DNA of 64,000 nucleotides from Caballeronia arationis. Lineage in GTDB: Bacteria > Pseudomonadota > Gammaproteobacteria > Burkholderiales > Burkholderiaceae. Numbering within the stretch: position 1 is the first letter of the stretch; every line of letters begins with the position of its first letter. The stretch is taken from the NCBI RefSeq assembly GCF_001544975.2, contig NZ_FCOG02000032.1:1-64000 (forward strand). Direction: 5' to 3'. The notes beneath the pieces were generated by a model that was given only the letters and a program-made list of their open reading frames with translations, had not been told where the DNA came from and searched no databases. The translations under genes were made by a program, and so were the position numbers. This document shows positions 51,875 through 60,438 of the stretch, piece after piece.

Positions 51875-54468
51875 GTGCGCGCCGCCTTTTCCAGATCGGC
51901 CAGCATCCGCTCGACGCGATCCGACAGCTTCTCGGTGCTCACCTTCTCGCGCAGCCGTCCGATGATCAGCGGAAACGCGAAGGGCGTCGGCTTCTTCGGA
52001 TGCGTGAGCGCGAGGCGGCTCGCGTTCATTCCTTCGAGCGCCACGCGGATACGGTCCAGTTCGAGTTCCTGCAACCGCACTTCGTCCTCGGCCTGCGCGA
52101 GCAGCAGGTTGTCGGCGTCGTGCTTGCGAAACACTTCGTAGAAAAGCCCGCTCGACGCCTGCAACTGCCGCGCGCTTTTCTGCTGTCCCGGGTGCCCCTG
52201 ATACACGAGCCCCGACACGCGTGCGATCTCGCGAAAGCGTCGCGCCGCGAGTTCCGACGAGTTGAGGCTCGCGAGAATGTCGCGTTCGAGATTCGCCGGC
52301 GAGAAGAGTCCGCCTTCGATGAGCGTCGCCCAGTCGAACGGACGCGCCGACAGCAGTTCGAACCCATAGTCGTTCATCGAGATCGAGAACGTGCTCGGCT
52401 GGTCGCGCGCGACGCGCCAGCCGATCAGCGATCCCAGCCCGATATGCGCCGTGCGTCCGGCGAACGGATAGCAGAAGAAGTGATGCCCTTCGCGCGAACG
52501 AATCGCCTCGACGAGCAGCACGCCCGGTCCCGGCAGCGCGGACCATTTCGCCTGCAATTCGAGCAGCGGCCGCACGGCGCGCATCTCGGGTTCGTCGTAG
52601 ATGCCGGCGTTCGCTCGCGCGAGCATCATGAGCGTCGCGCCCGCGAGTTCTGACGACAGGGGCATGCGGCTGCCGGCCCATTGCGGCATCGCGCCGCGCG
52701 AGGAGGTCGCGCGCTTCACGTAGGCGGTCATGTCGCGCACGCGCACGAGTTCGAGCGTGCGGCCGCCGAAGGTGAAGACATCGCCCGGTTTCAGCCGCGA
52801 GATGAACGATTCCTCCATCGCGCCGATGCGTCCGCCCGTCATATAGGCGACGTTGACGGTCGCGTTCGCGACGATGGTGCCGACATTGTTGCGATGCCGC
52901 CGCATCAGGTCCTCGCGCGGCACGCGATAGACGCCGCTGTCGTCGCGCTCGACCCGGTGATAGTCCGGGTACGCCGCGAGCGACGTGCCGCCGCGCTCGA
53001 CGAAGGCGAGCGCCCAGTCGAATTCCTGCTGGGTCAGGTCGCGGTACGCATACGCGTTGCGGATTTCGTCGAAGAGTTCGGGCGCCTTGAAGCCGCCGCC
53101 GATCGCCACCGTCACGAGATGCTGCACGAGGACGTCGAGCGGCTTGTACGGCATCTCGCGGCCTTCGATGTGCTTCTCCTCGACCGCCCAGCGCGCCGCC
53201 GCCGCTTCGACGAGTTCGAGCGCGTGCGTCGGCACGATCGTCACCCGCGACGCGCGCCCGGGCGCGTGGCCGGAGCGTCCGGCGCGCTGCATCAGCCGCG
53301 CGACGCCCTTTGGCGAGCCGATCTGGAAGACGCGTTCGACCGGCAGGAAGTCGACGCCGAGATCGAGGCTCGACGTGCACACGACGGCCTTCAACTGGCC
53401 GTTCTTCAAGCCGAGCTCGACCCACTCGCGCACTTCCTGGTCGAGCGATCCGTGATGCAGCGCGATCAACCCGGCCCAGTCGGGGCGCAGTTCGAGCAGC
53501 GCGCGATACCAGATTTCCGACTGCGACCGCGTGTTGGTGAAGACGAGCGAGCTGCGCGCCTGATCGATTTCATCCGCGACCGGGCCGACCTGCCGCACGC
53601 CGAGATGGCCGCCCCACGGAAAGCGCTCGATCGTATCGGGGATCAGCGTATCGACGATCAGCGTCTTCGGCTGGGCGCCGCGCACCGTCACGCGCGGCGT
53701 CGTGACCGGAGCGAGCAGCGCGTCGTGCGCGAGACCGATATTGCCGAGCGTCGCGGAGAGGCCCCACACCTGCAGCTCGGGCCGCCAGCGCGCGAGGCGC
53801 GCGAGCGCGAGCTGGGTCTGCGTGCCGCGCTTGTTGCCGAGCAGTTCGTGCCATTCGTCGACGACCACGAGCCGCACATGCGCGAGTTCTTCGCGTGCGT
53901 TGGCGCGCGTGAGCATAAGCGTGAGGCTTTCGGGCGTCGTGACGAGCGCCGACGGCATCCGGCGATTCTGCCGCGCGCGTTCGGCCGATTGCGTGTCGCC
54001 GGTGCGCAATCCGACCGACCACGGCACGGCGAGCGCGCTCACGGCCGCCTGCAATGCGCGGGCGGTATCGGCGGCGAGCGCGCGCATCGGCGTGATCCAC
54101 AGCACGGTGAGCGGCGCGGGCAGGGCGCGCGGCTTCGGTTCCGCAAAAGCCGCGAGCGCGCCGAGCCACACCGCCCAGGTCTTGCCCGCGCCCGTCGTCG
54201 CGTGAAGCAGGCCGCTCGATCCCTGCGCGATCTCGCGCCACACCTCGCGCTGGAAATCGAACGGCTGCCAGCCTTTGTCGTCGAACCAGCGTTTCACGCG
54301 TTCGTCGAACGGCTTGATCGCTTCGAGCGGATCGACGACGAACGGCGCGGGCCGGAACGATCCGGCCGCGGCGGCATCGCTTTTCGCCTGCGCTGCGCGC
54401 GTCTTCGGCACGCGTCGCGGACGCGGCGGGCGTGGCGGCCGATCGCGGGCGTCGTCCGGCGCGTTCAT
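51871..54468 (-). CDS. Ligase-associated Lhr-type DEXH DNA helicase
   Basis: ATP-dependent 3'-5' DNA helicase of 865 residues (Lhr-Core type). Motif I TTGAGKT (Lys96), motif II DEWHE, motif III SATLGNIG and motif VI QRAGRSGH are intact; a winged-helix and a C-terminal Lhr domain follow. An Arg/Pro-rich N-terminus of about 45 residues precedes the core. It is coupled by ATGA overlaps to the ligase upstream and the phosphoesterase downstream. In Pseudomonas the homologue unwinds DNA and acts with the operon partners in nucleic-acid repair. Confidence 0.93.
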   Translation of the reverse strand: MNAPDDARDRPPRPPRPRRVPKTRAAQAKSDAAAAGSFRPAPFVVDPLEAIKPFDERVKRWFDDKGWQPFDFQREVWREIAQGSSGLLHATTGAGKTWAVWLGALAAFAEPKPRALPAPLTVLWITPMRALAADTARALQAAVSALAVPWSVGLRTGDTQSAERARQNRRMPSALVTTPESLTLMLTRANAREELAHVRLVVVDEWHELLGNKRGTQTQLALARLARWRPELQVWGLSATLGNIGLAHDALLAPVTTPRVTVRGAQPKTLIVDTLIPDTIERFPWGGHLGVRQVGPVADEIDQARSSLVFTNTRSQSEIWYRALLELRPDWAGLIALHHGSLDQEVREWVELGLKNGQLKAVVCTSSLDLGVDFLPVERVFQIGSPKGVARLMQRAGRSGHAPGRASRVTIVPTHALELVEAAAARWAVEEKHIEGREMPYKPLDVLVQHLVTVAIGGGFKAPELFDEIRNAYAYRDLTQQEFDWALAFVERGGTSLAAYPDYHRVERDDSGVYRVPREDLMRRHRNNVGTIVANATVNVAYMTGGRIGAMEESFISRLKPGDVFTFGGRTLELVRVRDMTAYVKRATSSRGAMPQWAGSRMPLSSELAGATLMMLARANAGIYDEPEMRAVRPLLELQAKWSALPGPGVLLVEAIRSREGHHFFCYPFAGRTAHIGLGSLIGWRVARDQPSTFSISMNDYGFELLSARPFDWATLIEGGLFSPANLERDILASLNSSELAARRFREIARVSGLVYQGHPGQQKSARQLQASSGLFYEVFRKHDADNLLLAQAEDEVRLQELELDRIRVALEGMNASRLALTHPKKPTPFAFPLIIGRLREKVSTEKLSDRVERMLADLEKAART

Positions 54469-56132
54469 GACGCGGTCTCGCCGAGAAAGCCCTTGAGCAT
54501 GTCGAGCGAATCGGCGTCGTCGATCTGCTTGTCCGTGCGCCAGCGCAGCATGCGCGGAAAGCGCACCGCGATGCCCGACTTGTGGCGCGGGCTCGCCTGT
54601 ATCCCTTCAAAGCCGATCTCGAAGACGAGCGTCGGCGTGACGCTGCGCACCGGGCCGAACTTCTCGACCGTCGTCTTGCGCACGATCGCATCGACCTGGC
54701 GCATTTCCTCGTCGGTGAGGCCGGAGTAAGCCTTCGCGAACGGCACCAGCGTGCGGACGCCGTCGGCTTCGTCCCAGACTGCGAAGGTGAAATCCGTGTA
54801 GAGGCTCGCGCGGCGACCATGGCCGCGCTGCGCGTAGAGCAGCACGGCGTCGACGGCGTACGGGTCAATCTTCCACTTCCACCACGTCCCCGATGCCTTC
54901 GTGCGCCCCACGCCGTACATCGAGTGGCGCTCTTTCAGCATCAGGCCTTCGACGCCGCGCGCCCGGCTCTCGTCGCGCAGCGTCGCGAGGGCGTCCCAGT
55001 CATCGGCCGCAACGAGCGGCGACACGCGCAGCAAATCGACCGCGAGCGTTTCACCGAGCTTCACGGCAAGTGCATCGAGCCGCGCGCGGCGTTCATGGAG
55101 CGGCGTCGTGCGCAAGTCGATGCCGCCGGCTTCGAGCAGGTCGTAGGCAAGGAGCGCAGCGGGCGAATCGGCGAGCACCTTCTTCGTCAGCGACTTGCGC
55201 GTGATGCGCGGCTGAAGGCGCGCGAACGGCAGCGGTGCCGGGCCGCCCGGCTCCCAGGCGAGAATCTCGCCGTCGATCACGGTGCCGTCGGGCAGCGCCG
55301 CGCCGAGCGACGCGAGCTCGGGAAAGCGATCGGTGATCAGGTCCTCGCCGCGCGACCACAGCCACACACGCCCGCCGCGCTTGACGAGCTGCGCGCGAAT
55401 GCCGTCCCACTTCCATTCGACGAGCCAGTCCGATGGCGGGCCGAGCGTCGCCGGATCGGCCTGCAGCGGATGCGCGAGGAAGAACGGATAGGGCAGGCCG
55501 AGATCGCTTTCGTGCGGTTCGTCGACGTCTTCGCCCGCGCTCTCGGGCGCGACGAGCCGCAGATAGCGCGCGGCGCTCGGCGCCTGCCGCGAGTCGGTCC
55601 AGCCGACCATCCGCTGCGCGATGCGCTTGTGATCGACGCCCGCGACCTCGGCGAGCGCGCGCACGACCAGTTGCCGCGCCACGCCGACGCGAAATCCGCC
55701 GCCGATCAGCTTCGTCAGCAGAAAGCGCTCGCTCCAGTTCAGTTCGTCCCAGTAACCCAGCAACCGCTCGCGCAACTCCGGCGGATTCGCGCCGCGTAAC
55801 GTCAGCACGCGATCCTCGATCCACTGCGCGAGCCCGAGTTCGGATTCGCGCGTCGCGGGCGGCAGGATATGCGCGATGGTCTCGGCCAGATCGCCGACCG
55901 CCTGGTACGACTCGTCGAAGAGCCATTCCGGCAGGCCCGCGCGCTCGCGGGCGAGTTCGGTGAGCAGGCGTGTCGGCACCGACTGGCGCGGCTTGCCGCC
56001 CGCGAAAAAATACGACGCCCACGCGGCGTCCTCGGGTTCGGCCGCCGAAAAGTACGCGCTCAGCGCTTCGAGCTTTTCCTTCGTCGAGGTCGTCGCGTCG
56101 AGCGCGGCGAAGAGCGTGGCGAAGCGTTTCAT
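54465..56132 (-). CDS. ATP-dependent DNA ligase (LHEP operon)
   Basis: Seals DNA nicks with ATP; 555 residues. The adenylation motif I is EWKWDGIRAQL with nucleophilic Lys241, preceded by a 200-residue N-terminal DNA-binding domain. Motif III (VIDGEILAW), motif IV (GVEGLMLKERHS) and motif V (WWKWKIDPY) are present, and an OB domain follows. It is distinct from the essential NAD-dependent LigA and belongs to the repair cluster. Frames continue upstream, but MKRFATLFAALDATTS at 56132 overlaps the exonuclease stop in an ATGA, as for the other junctions. Confidence 0.94.
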   Translation of the reverse strand: MKRFATLFAALDATTSTKEKLEALSAYFSAAEPEDAAWASYFFAGGKPRQSVPTRLLTELARERAGLPEWLFDESYQAVGDLAETIAHILPPATRESELGLAQWIEDRVLTLRGANPPELRERLLGYWDELNWSERFLLTKLIGGGFRVGVARQLVVRALAEVAGVDHKRIAQRMVGWTDSRQAPSAARYLRLVAPESAGEDVDEPHESDLGLPYPFFLAHPLQADPATLGPPSDWLVEWKWDGIRAQLVKRGGRVWLWSRGEDLITDRFPELASLGAALPDGTVIDGEILAWEPGGPAPLPFARLQPRITRKSLTKKVLADSPAALLAYDLLEAGGIDLRTTPLHERRARLDALAVKLGETLAVDLLRVSPLVAADDWDALATLRDESRARGVEGLMLKERHSMYGVGRTKASGTWWKWKIDPYAVDAVLLYAQRGHGRRASLYTDFTFAVWDEADGVRTLVPFAKAYSGLTDEEMRQVDAIVRKTTVEKFGPVRSVTPTLVFEIGFEGIQASPRHKSGIAVRFPRMLRWRTDKQIDDADSLDMLKGFLGETAS

Positions 56133-57202
56133 CGGGCGTCGCTCGCGGCGCTTTCCGCCGCCGATGGCGCTTCGGCGGCGTCGGCTTCGATCGCATCGTC
56201 GCCGTATTCGGTCGTGAACGCGCCCGCTTCCAGGCCCTGTTCGCGCAGCCACCGCACCATCGGCTCGATCTGGCCGTGCGTGACGATCACGCGTTGCGCA
56301 CCCGTCGCACTGATCGCGAGTTGCAGCCCGGGCCAGTCGGCGTGATCGGACAGCACGAAGCCGCGATCCAGCCCGCGACGCCGCCGCGTGCCGCGCAGGC
56401 GCATCCAGCCGGACGCGAACGCGTCGCTGTAGTCGCCGAAGCGGCGCATCCACGCGCTGCCCTGCGCGGACGGTGGCGCGACCACGAGCGCGCCTTTGAA
56501 CGCGGCTTTGTCGCGCGCGGCGATGTCGGAGACGAGGCGCGTCGGCGGCAGCGCCACGCTGGCCTCGCGATACGCGCGGTTGAGCGGCTCGACCGCGCCG
56601 TGGCAGAAGATCGGCCCGATCGCGGCATCGACGCCCGCGAGAATGCGCTGCGCCTTGCCGAACGAATAACAGAACAGCACCGACGCGCGTCCCTGGGCCG
56701 CGTTGTGACGCCACCAGGAGTCGATGCCGTCGAACACCACCTGCGACGGCTCCCAGCGATAGATCGGCAGGCCGAACGTCGATTCGGTGATGAACGTGTC
56801 GCAGCGCACGGGCTCGAACGGTGCGCAGGTAGGATCGGGCTCGACCTTGTAGTCGCCGGATGCGACCCACACGCGGCCGGCGTGCTCGACGCGCACCTGC
56901 GCCGAGCCGAGCACGTGTCCGGCCGGATGCAGCGACACGGTCACGCCGTTGATGACAATGCGTTCGCCATAGGGCACGCCCTGCAGGTCGATGCCGGGCA
57001 GCCGCGACAGCAGTACGCCGACGCCCGGTTCGGCCGCCAGATAGTGCCGATGGCCGAAGCGCGCATGATCGGCGTGCGCATGCGTGATGACGGCCCGCTC
57101 GACCGGCCGCCACGGATCGATGTGAAAGTCGCCCGCCGGGCAATAGAGCCCTTCCGGACGCGCGACGATCAGGTCTGCCTGCGTGTTTCCGTTCGTGTTC
57201 AA
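56129..57202 (-). CDS. Ligase-associated MBL-fold exonuclease
   Basis: Metallo-beta-lactamase/beta-CASP nuclease of 357 residues, first gene of the LHEP operon. The metal site HAHADH (His41, His43, Asp45, His46), the second site HPAGHVLGSA, then GDYK, and the late LSDHADWPGL and VTHG motifs are all in place. A C-terminal acidic/Ala-rich tail of about 25 residues is outside the fold. No LexA-like palindrome precedes it in the 160-base spacer to the divergent gene. Confidence 0.93.
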   Translation of the reverse strand: MNTNGNTQADLIVARPEGLYCPAGDFHIDPWRPVERAVITHAHADHARFGHRHYLAAEPGVGVLLSRLPGIDLQGVPYGERIVINGVTVSLHPAGHVLGSAQVRVEHAGRVWVASGDYKVEPDPTCAPFEPVRCDTFITESTFGLPIYRWEPSQVVFDGIDSWWRHNAAQGRASVLFCYSFGKAQRILAGVDAAIGPIFCHGAVEPLNRAYREASVALPPTRLVSDIAARDKAAFKGALVVAPPSAQGSAWMRRFGDYSDAFASGWMRLRGTRRRRGLDRGFVLSDHADWPGLQLAISATGAQRVIVTHGQIEPMVRWLREQGLEAGAFTTEYGDDAIEADAAEAPSAAESAASDAR

Positions 57203-57362
57203 CCTCGCTCCGGCTGGTTTCTCGGATGAGAGTAGTTTGATTCACGCAACAGAGCACATGCCGTGCCCGTCATGAGTCTTTCACGAACCGCCACTAGGGT
57301 GTACAAGTTTCACTTAACAAGCGTGCGCATGGAGCGCGCGCGGCCCTGGCTCTTCTTTCTCT

Positions 57363-57869
57363 ATGTCGATCGATTCTGCGATGGTTGCCCCGGCCGCTGC
57401 CGAAGCGGTCTGGATCGTGCGGCTGCAAGGCCACACGCTGTACGACTTCGTGCGCCTGAAGCGCATCTTCACCGAGCGCGACTCGCGTCATCAGGTCGTG
57501 CTGGTCGACGTCCGCAGACTCCTCGAGTGCGCCGATCGCGACGATACCGACTACGTGCTCAAGGCCGTCAGCGACTGGCATGCGGGCAAGGTGAAAGGGA
57601 TCCGCGAATTTCTCGATCCCGACAATCCGCGCGTGCCCGAAATGCCCTACGTGACGATCTCGGCGCGGCGCGCGCCGGGTCTGCTCGGCCTGATCGGCGT
57701 GCATCGGGAAGGCGTGGTGTCGTTCAGGAACGGCCAGCACCGCGCGCGCTATCTCGCGCACGCGGGCGCGCTGTGCATGCCGGTGGAAGTGCACGAGCGC
57801 GAAGCCGAACTGCTGCGGCAGATGTGCGCGGCGTCGGGCGACGTGTCGTCGGAATACGGGGATATGTGA
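57363..57869 (+). CDS. Unknown small protein with ParB/sulfiredoxin-like motif
   Basis: A 168-residue cytoplasmic protein. The C-terminal part FRNGQHRARYLAHAG followed by MPVEVHE resembles the nucleotide-binding G-x-H-R motif and following strand of the ParB/Srx fold. The N-terminal half has VRLKRIFTERDSRHQVVLVDVR and KGIREFLDPDNPRVPEMPYV, which look conserved. I believe related Burkholderia proteins are sometimes labelled plasmid fertility inhibition factors, but I cannot confirm this. It is divergent from the LHEP operon and converges on ldhA with a 21-base gap. No plasmid or conjugation genes are nearby. Confidence 0.78.
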   Translation: MSIDSAMVAPAAAEAVWIVRLQGHTLYDFVRLKRIFTERDSRHQVVLVDVRRLLECADRDDTDYVLKAVSDWHAGKVKGIREFLDPDNPRVPEMPYVTISARRAPGLLGLIGVHREGVVSFRNGQHRARYLAHAGALCMPVEVHEREAELLRQMCAASGDVSSEYGDM

Positions 57870-57890
57870 GCGTTCGCTTGCCGGAGAAGC

Positions 57891-58889
57891 TCAGCCGTCG
57901 ACTACGTTGGTCGGCGCGCCGTCCTTCCATGCCTTGACGTTGCCGAGCGTCGTCGTGGCGATTTCGAGCAGCGCCTCGCGCGTGAAGAACGCCTGGTGCG
58001 ACGTGATGATCACGTTCGGGAACATCAGGAGTCGCGCGAGCACGTCGTCCTGCAGCAGGCGGTTCGAGTGATCTTCGAAGAAGAGGCCGCCTTCTTCCTC
58101 GTAGACGTCGAGCCCGAGATGGCCAAGCTGGCCGCTCTTTAGCGCACCGATCAGCGCATTGCTTTCGACGAGCCCGCCGCGCCCCGTGTTGATCAGCATC
58201 GCGCCGCGCTTCATCTTGCCGAGCGCACGTTCGTCGATGAGGTGATAGGTCGCCGGCAAAAGCGGACAGTGCAGGCTCACGACATCCGATTCGGCAAGCA
58301 GCGTGTCGAGCGGCACGTAGCGCGCGCCGCGTGCGAGCAGGTCGTCGGCGGGCGTGCCGGGATCGTACGCGAGCACGTTCATGCCGAAGCCCGCCATGAT
58401 GCAGCCGAACACGCGGCCGATCACGCCGGTGCCAATCACGCCGACCGTCTTGCCGTACAGATCGAAACCGAGCAGGCCGTTCAGCGAAAAGTCGCCCTCG
58501 CGCGTGCGTGCGACCGCGCGATGAAAGCGCCGGTTGAGCGTGAGGATCATGCCGACCGCGTGCTCGGCGACGGCGTGCGGCGAATACGCCGGCACGCGCG
58601 CGACCGTGATGCCGAGCCTCTTTGCCGTGGGCAGGTCGACGTGGTTGAAGCCGGCGGAGCGCAGCGCGACGAGCCGCGTGCCGCCGAGGTAGAGTTTTTC
58701 GAGCGTCGCCATGTCGACGCAATCGTTGACGAACGGACACACCGTCTCGAAGCCCCGCGCGAGAACCGCCGTCTCGGCATCCAGATGCGACTCCTGAAAG
58801 TCCAGTTCGACGCCGTACTGCGCGTTGACCTCGTTGAAACTTTCGACGTCGTATTGCCGGCTGCTGAAGACGATCATGCGGGTCGGCAT
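57891..58889 (-). CDS. ldhA: D-lactate dehydrogenase-type 2-hydroxyacid dehydrogenase
   Basis: NAD-dependent D-isomer-specific 2-hydroxyacid dehydrogenase of 332 residues, most like fermentative LdhA (pyruvate to D-lactate). The Rossmann loop GVIGTGVIGRVFG, catalytic Arg (NTGRGGLVE), Glu and His (TSHQAFFTREAL) are present; LRSAGFNHVDL is typical of LdhA. It lies 12 bases downstream of a LysR gene on the same strand and probably shares its transcript. Confidence 0.92.
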   Translation of the reverse strand: MPTRMIVFSSRQYDVESFNEVNAQYGVELDFQESHLDAETAVLARGFETVCPFVNDCVDMATLEKLYLGGTRLVALRSAGFNHVDLPTAKRLGITVARVPAYSPHAVAEHAVGMILTLNRRFHRAVARTREGDFSLNGLLGFDLYGKTVGVIGTGVIGRVFGCIMAGFGMNVLAYDPGTPADDLLARGARYVPLDTLLAESDVVSLHCPLLPATYHLIDERALGKMKRGAMLINTGRGGLVESNALIGALKSGQLGHLGLDVYEEEGGLFFEDHSNRLLQDDVLARLLMFPNVIITSHQAFFTREALLEIATTTLGNVKAWKDGAPTNVVDG

Positions 58890-58901
58890 GGCGGTTTCCG
58901 T

Positions 58902-59918
58902 TCAGTGTGTGGACCGTTCCGAAAGCGGCATGGTATGCGCCGAGCTTGCGGTCGAGATCGGCATGAAACCCGGCACGGGGGTCAGCACCGTGTCCGGGCG
59001 TTCGACGCCGCTGTTCACCTGCGGCCCGAGCTTTGCGAGCGTGTAATCGATGAAAAAGCGCGTCTTGGCGGGCAGGTACTGGCGTCCAGGATAGACCACC
59101 GAAACCTTCATGTCCGGATCGTCGATTGCGTACTCGGGCAGGAGGCGCACGAGTGTTCCGGCTTCCAGGTCCGCTTTCACGAGGCCTTCCGGCAGGACGG
59201 AGAAACCCATGCCGGCGAGCGTCGCGAGACGCACCATCAGCGCGTTGTTGACCGTGTAGACGGGCGCAAGCGTGACCTGGTCCGAGGCGCCGTGGCGATG
59301 GCGGAAGTGCCAGGTGGAACTGCGGATTTCGTTGGGCAGCGCGACCGCCGGATACGCCTGCAGGTCGACCGGCGCGCGCGGCGTGCCGTGTTCGGCGAGG
59401 TAGGCGGGCGTGGCGACCGGAATCAGCGGATTGGTCGCGACGGGACGTTCGACGAGCGCAGTGCTCGTCACCATGAAAGCCGTGACGATGCCGACGTCGA
59501 AGCCGTCCTCAACCAGGTCGACGTGGCGTTCGGCCAGCGTGAGCCGCACGTTGACCTTTGGATAGAGCTTGCGGAAGCCGTCGATGAGCGGTGTCAGCGT
59601 GAGCAGCGAAAGCGAACTCGACGCAACGACGCGTAACGTGCCGCTCGGCTCGCCTTCGGTATGCGCGAGTGCGGATTCCAGATTGTCCAGTTCTTCCAGT
59701 AGCGCGCGGCAGCCTTCCAGGTAGCGCGTACCGGCCTCGGTGAGCGAGAGATTACGGGTGGTGCGGTTGATGAGACGAGTGCGTAGATGCGCCTCGAGCA
59801 TGGCAATCGATCTTGTGACTAACGCGTTCGATACGTCAAGTTGTTGCGCGGCGCGCCGAAAACTTTCGGTCTCGGAGACGCGGACGAAGACTCGCATTGC
59901 ATGGATCTGGTTCATCAC
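58902..59918 (-). CDS. LysR-family transcriptional regulator
   Basis: A 338-residue LysR regulator with N-terminal helix-turn-helix (FVRVSETESFRRAAQQLDVS then NALVTRSIAMLEAHL) and a type-2 periplasmic-binding-like effector domain. The C-terminal 40 residues extend past the usual LysR end (about 300). It precedes ldhA by 12 bases and faces the AspT-type transporter genes across an AT-rich 520-base gap, either of which could be a target. A possible dyad ATCCG-ATG-CGGAT lies 27 bases upstream of its start (59945-59957). Confidence 0.9.
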   Translation of the reverse strand: MMNQIHAMRVFVRVSETESFRRAAQQLDVSNALVTRSIAMLEAHLRTRLINRTTRNLSLTEAGTRYLEGCRALLEELDNLESALAHTEGEPSGTLRVVASSSLSLLTLTPLIDGFRKLYPKVNVRLTLAERHVDLVEDGFDVGIVTAFMVTSTALVERPVATNPLIPVATPAYLAEHGTPRAPVDLQAYPAVALPNEIRSSTWHFRHRHGASDQVTLAPVYTVNNALMVRLATLAGMGFSVLPEGLVKADLEAGTLVRLLPEYAIDDPDMKVSVVYPGRQYLPAKTRFFIDYTLAKLGPQVNSGVERPDTVLTPVPGFMPISTASSAHTMPLSERSTH

Positions 59919-60438
59919 GGCAGCCCTCGCAGAATGTGTCGGATATCCGATGCGGATCTACGGAGTCGATACATCGGACTTTTTGGAGACGGCATGGAAA
60001 TAATATTGACACCCGGTTCAAATTACAATATCTAATTTCTATCCGGTATTTCGTGCAGACGTTTATCTACTTGTATGCTAGCAGCGCCGAATTTGCTTGA
60101 TGCAAGCTAAATGAGAGTGTAAAAAATTCCAGCTGCCGGGCGCCGTGGTTTTGATAATGGCAAATATTCGTGACAATGTTTCGGGAATGCCTTATCGGTC
60201 GTGGATTCGCAGATTTGTAAAATGTTTAGTGTGTTTTGTTATATAAATACTTAAATTGCGATTTTGAGAATATTTTCCATTTTCTGGTCATTTCACTTTA
60301 TGGAAGGCACGTTCTGATCTGAAAATTGCAAACTGTATTTATTTATCGTCGAACGAATGCCAATATAGGTTAAGAAATCGTACAAATCCCGTCCTATACG
60401 GAATTGCGCTTTTTACCTCTCAGAGAAAGAGATAATCC
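59919..60438. other. AT-rich regulatory gap, no gene
   Basis: 520 bases between divergent genes, clearly less GC-rich than the rest of the window, especially 60000-60420. No supportable gene. It includes the promoter at 60006-60034, a GCTTG-AT-GCAAGC-type short hairpin near 60098-60111 and many A/T tracts. Such regions are often bound by H-NS/MvaT-type silencers. Confidence 0.65.
60006..60034 (+). promoter_or_regulatory. Sigma70-type promoter candidate for the AspT-like operon
   Basis: TTGACA (60006-60011), a 17-base spacer, then TATCTA (60029-60034). It has a perfect -35 and optimal spacing but a modest -10. It would give a leader of roughly 400 nt before 60439. Confidence 0.5.

Noticed and set aside
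57203..57257. Start of the ligase gene far upstream, overlapping the exonuclease
   Set aside because: The upstream 375 codons are a frame shadow of the exonuclease; the ATGA junction at 56132 fits the family start.
57203..57362. LexA box before the LHEP operon
   Set aside because: No CTGT-N8-ACAG or close variant is present in the spacer.
59945..59957. LysR operator ATCCG-ATG-CGGAT
   Set aside because: The dyad is short and lacks the T-N11-A layout, so it is mentioned under the gene only and not listed as a site.
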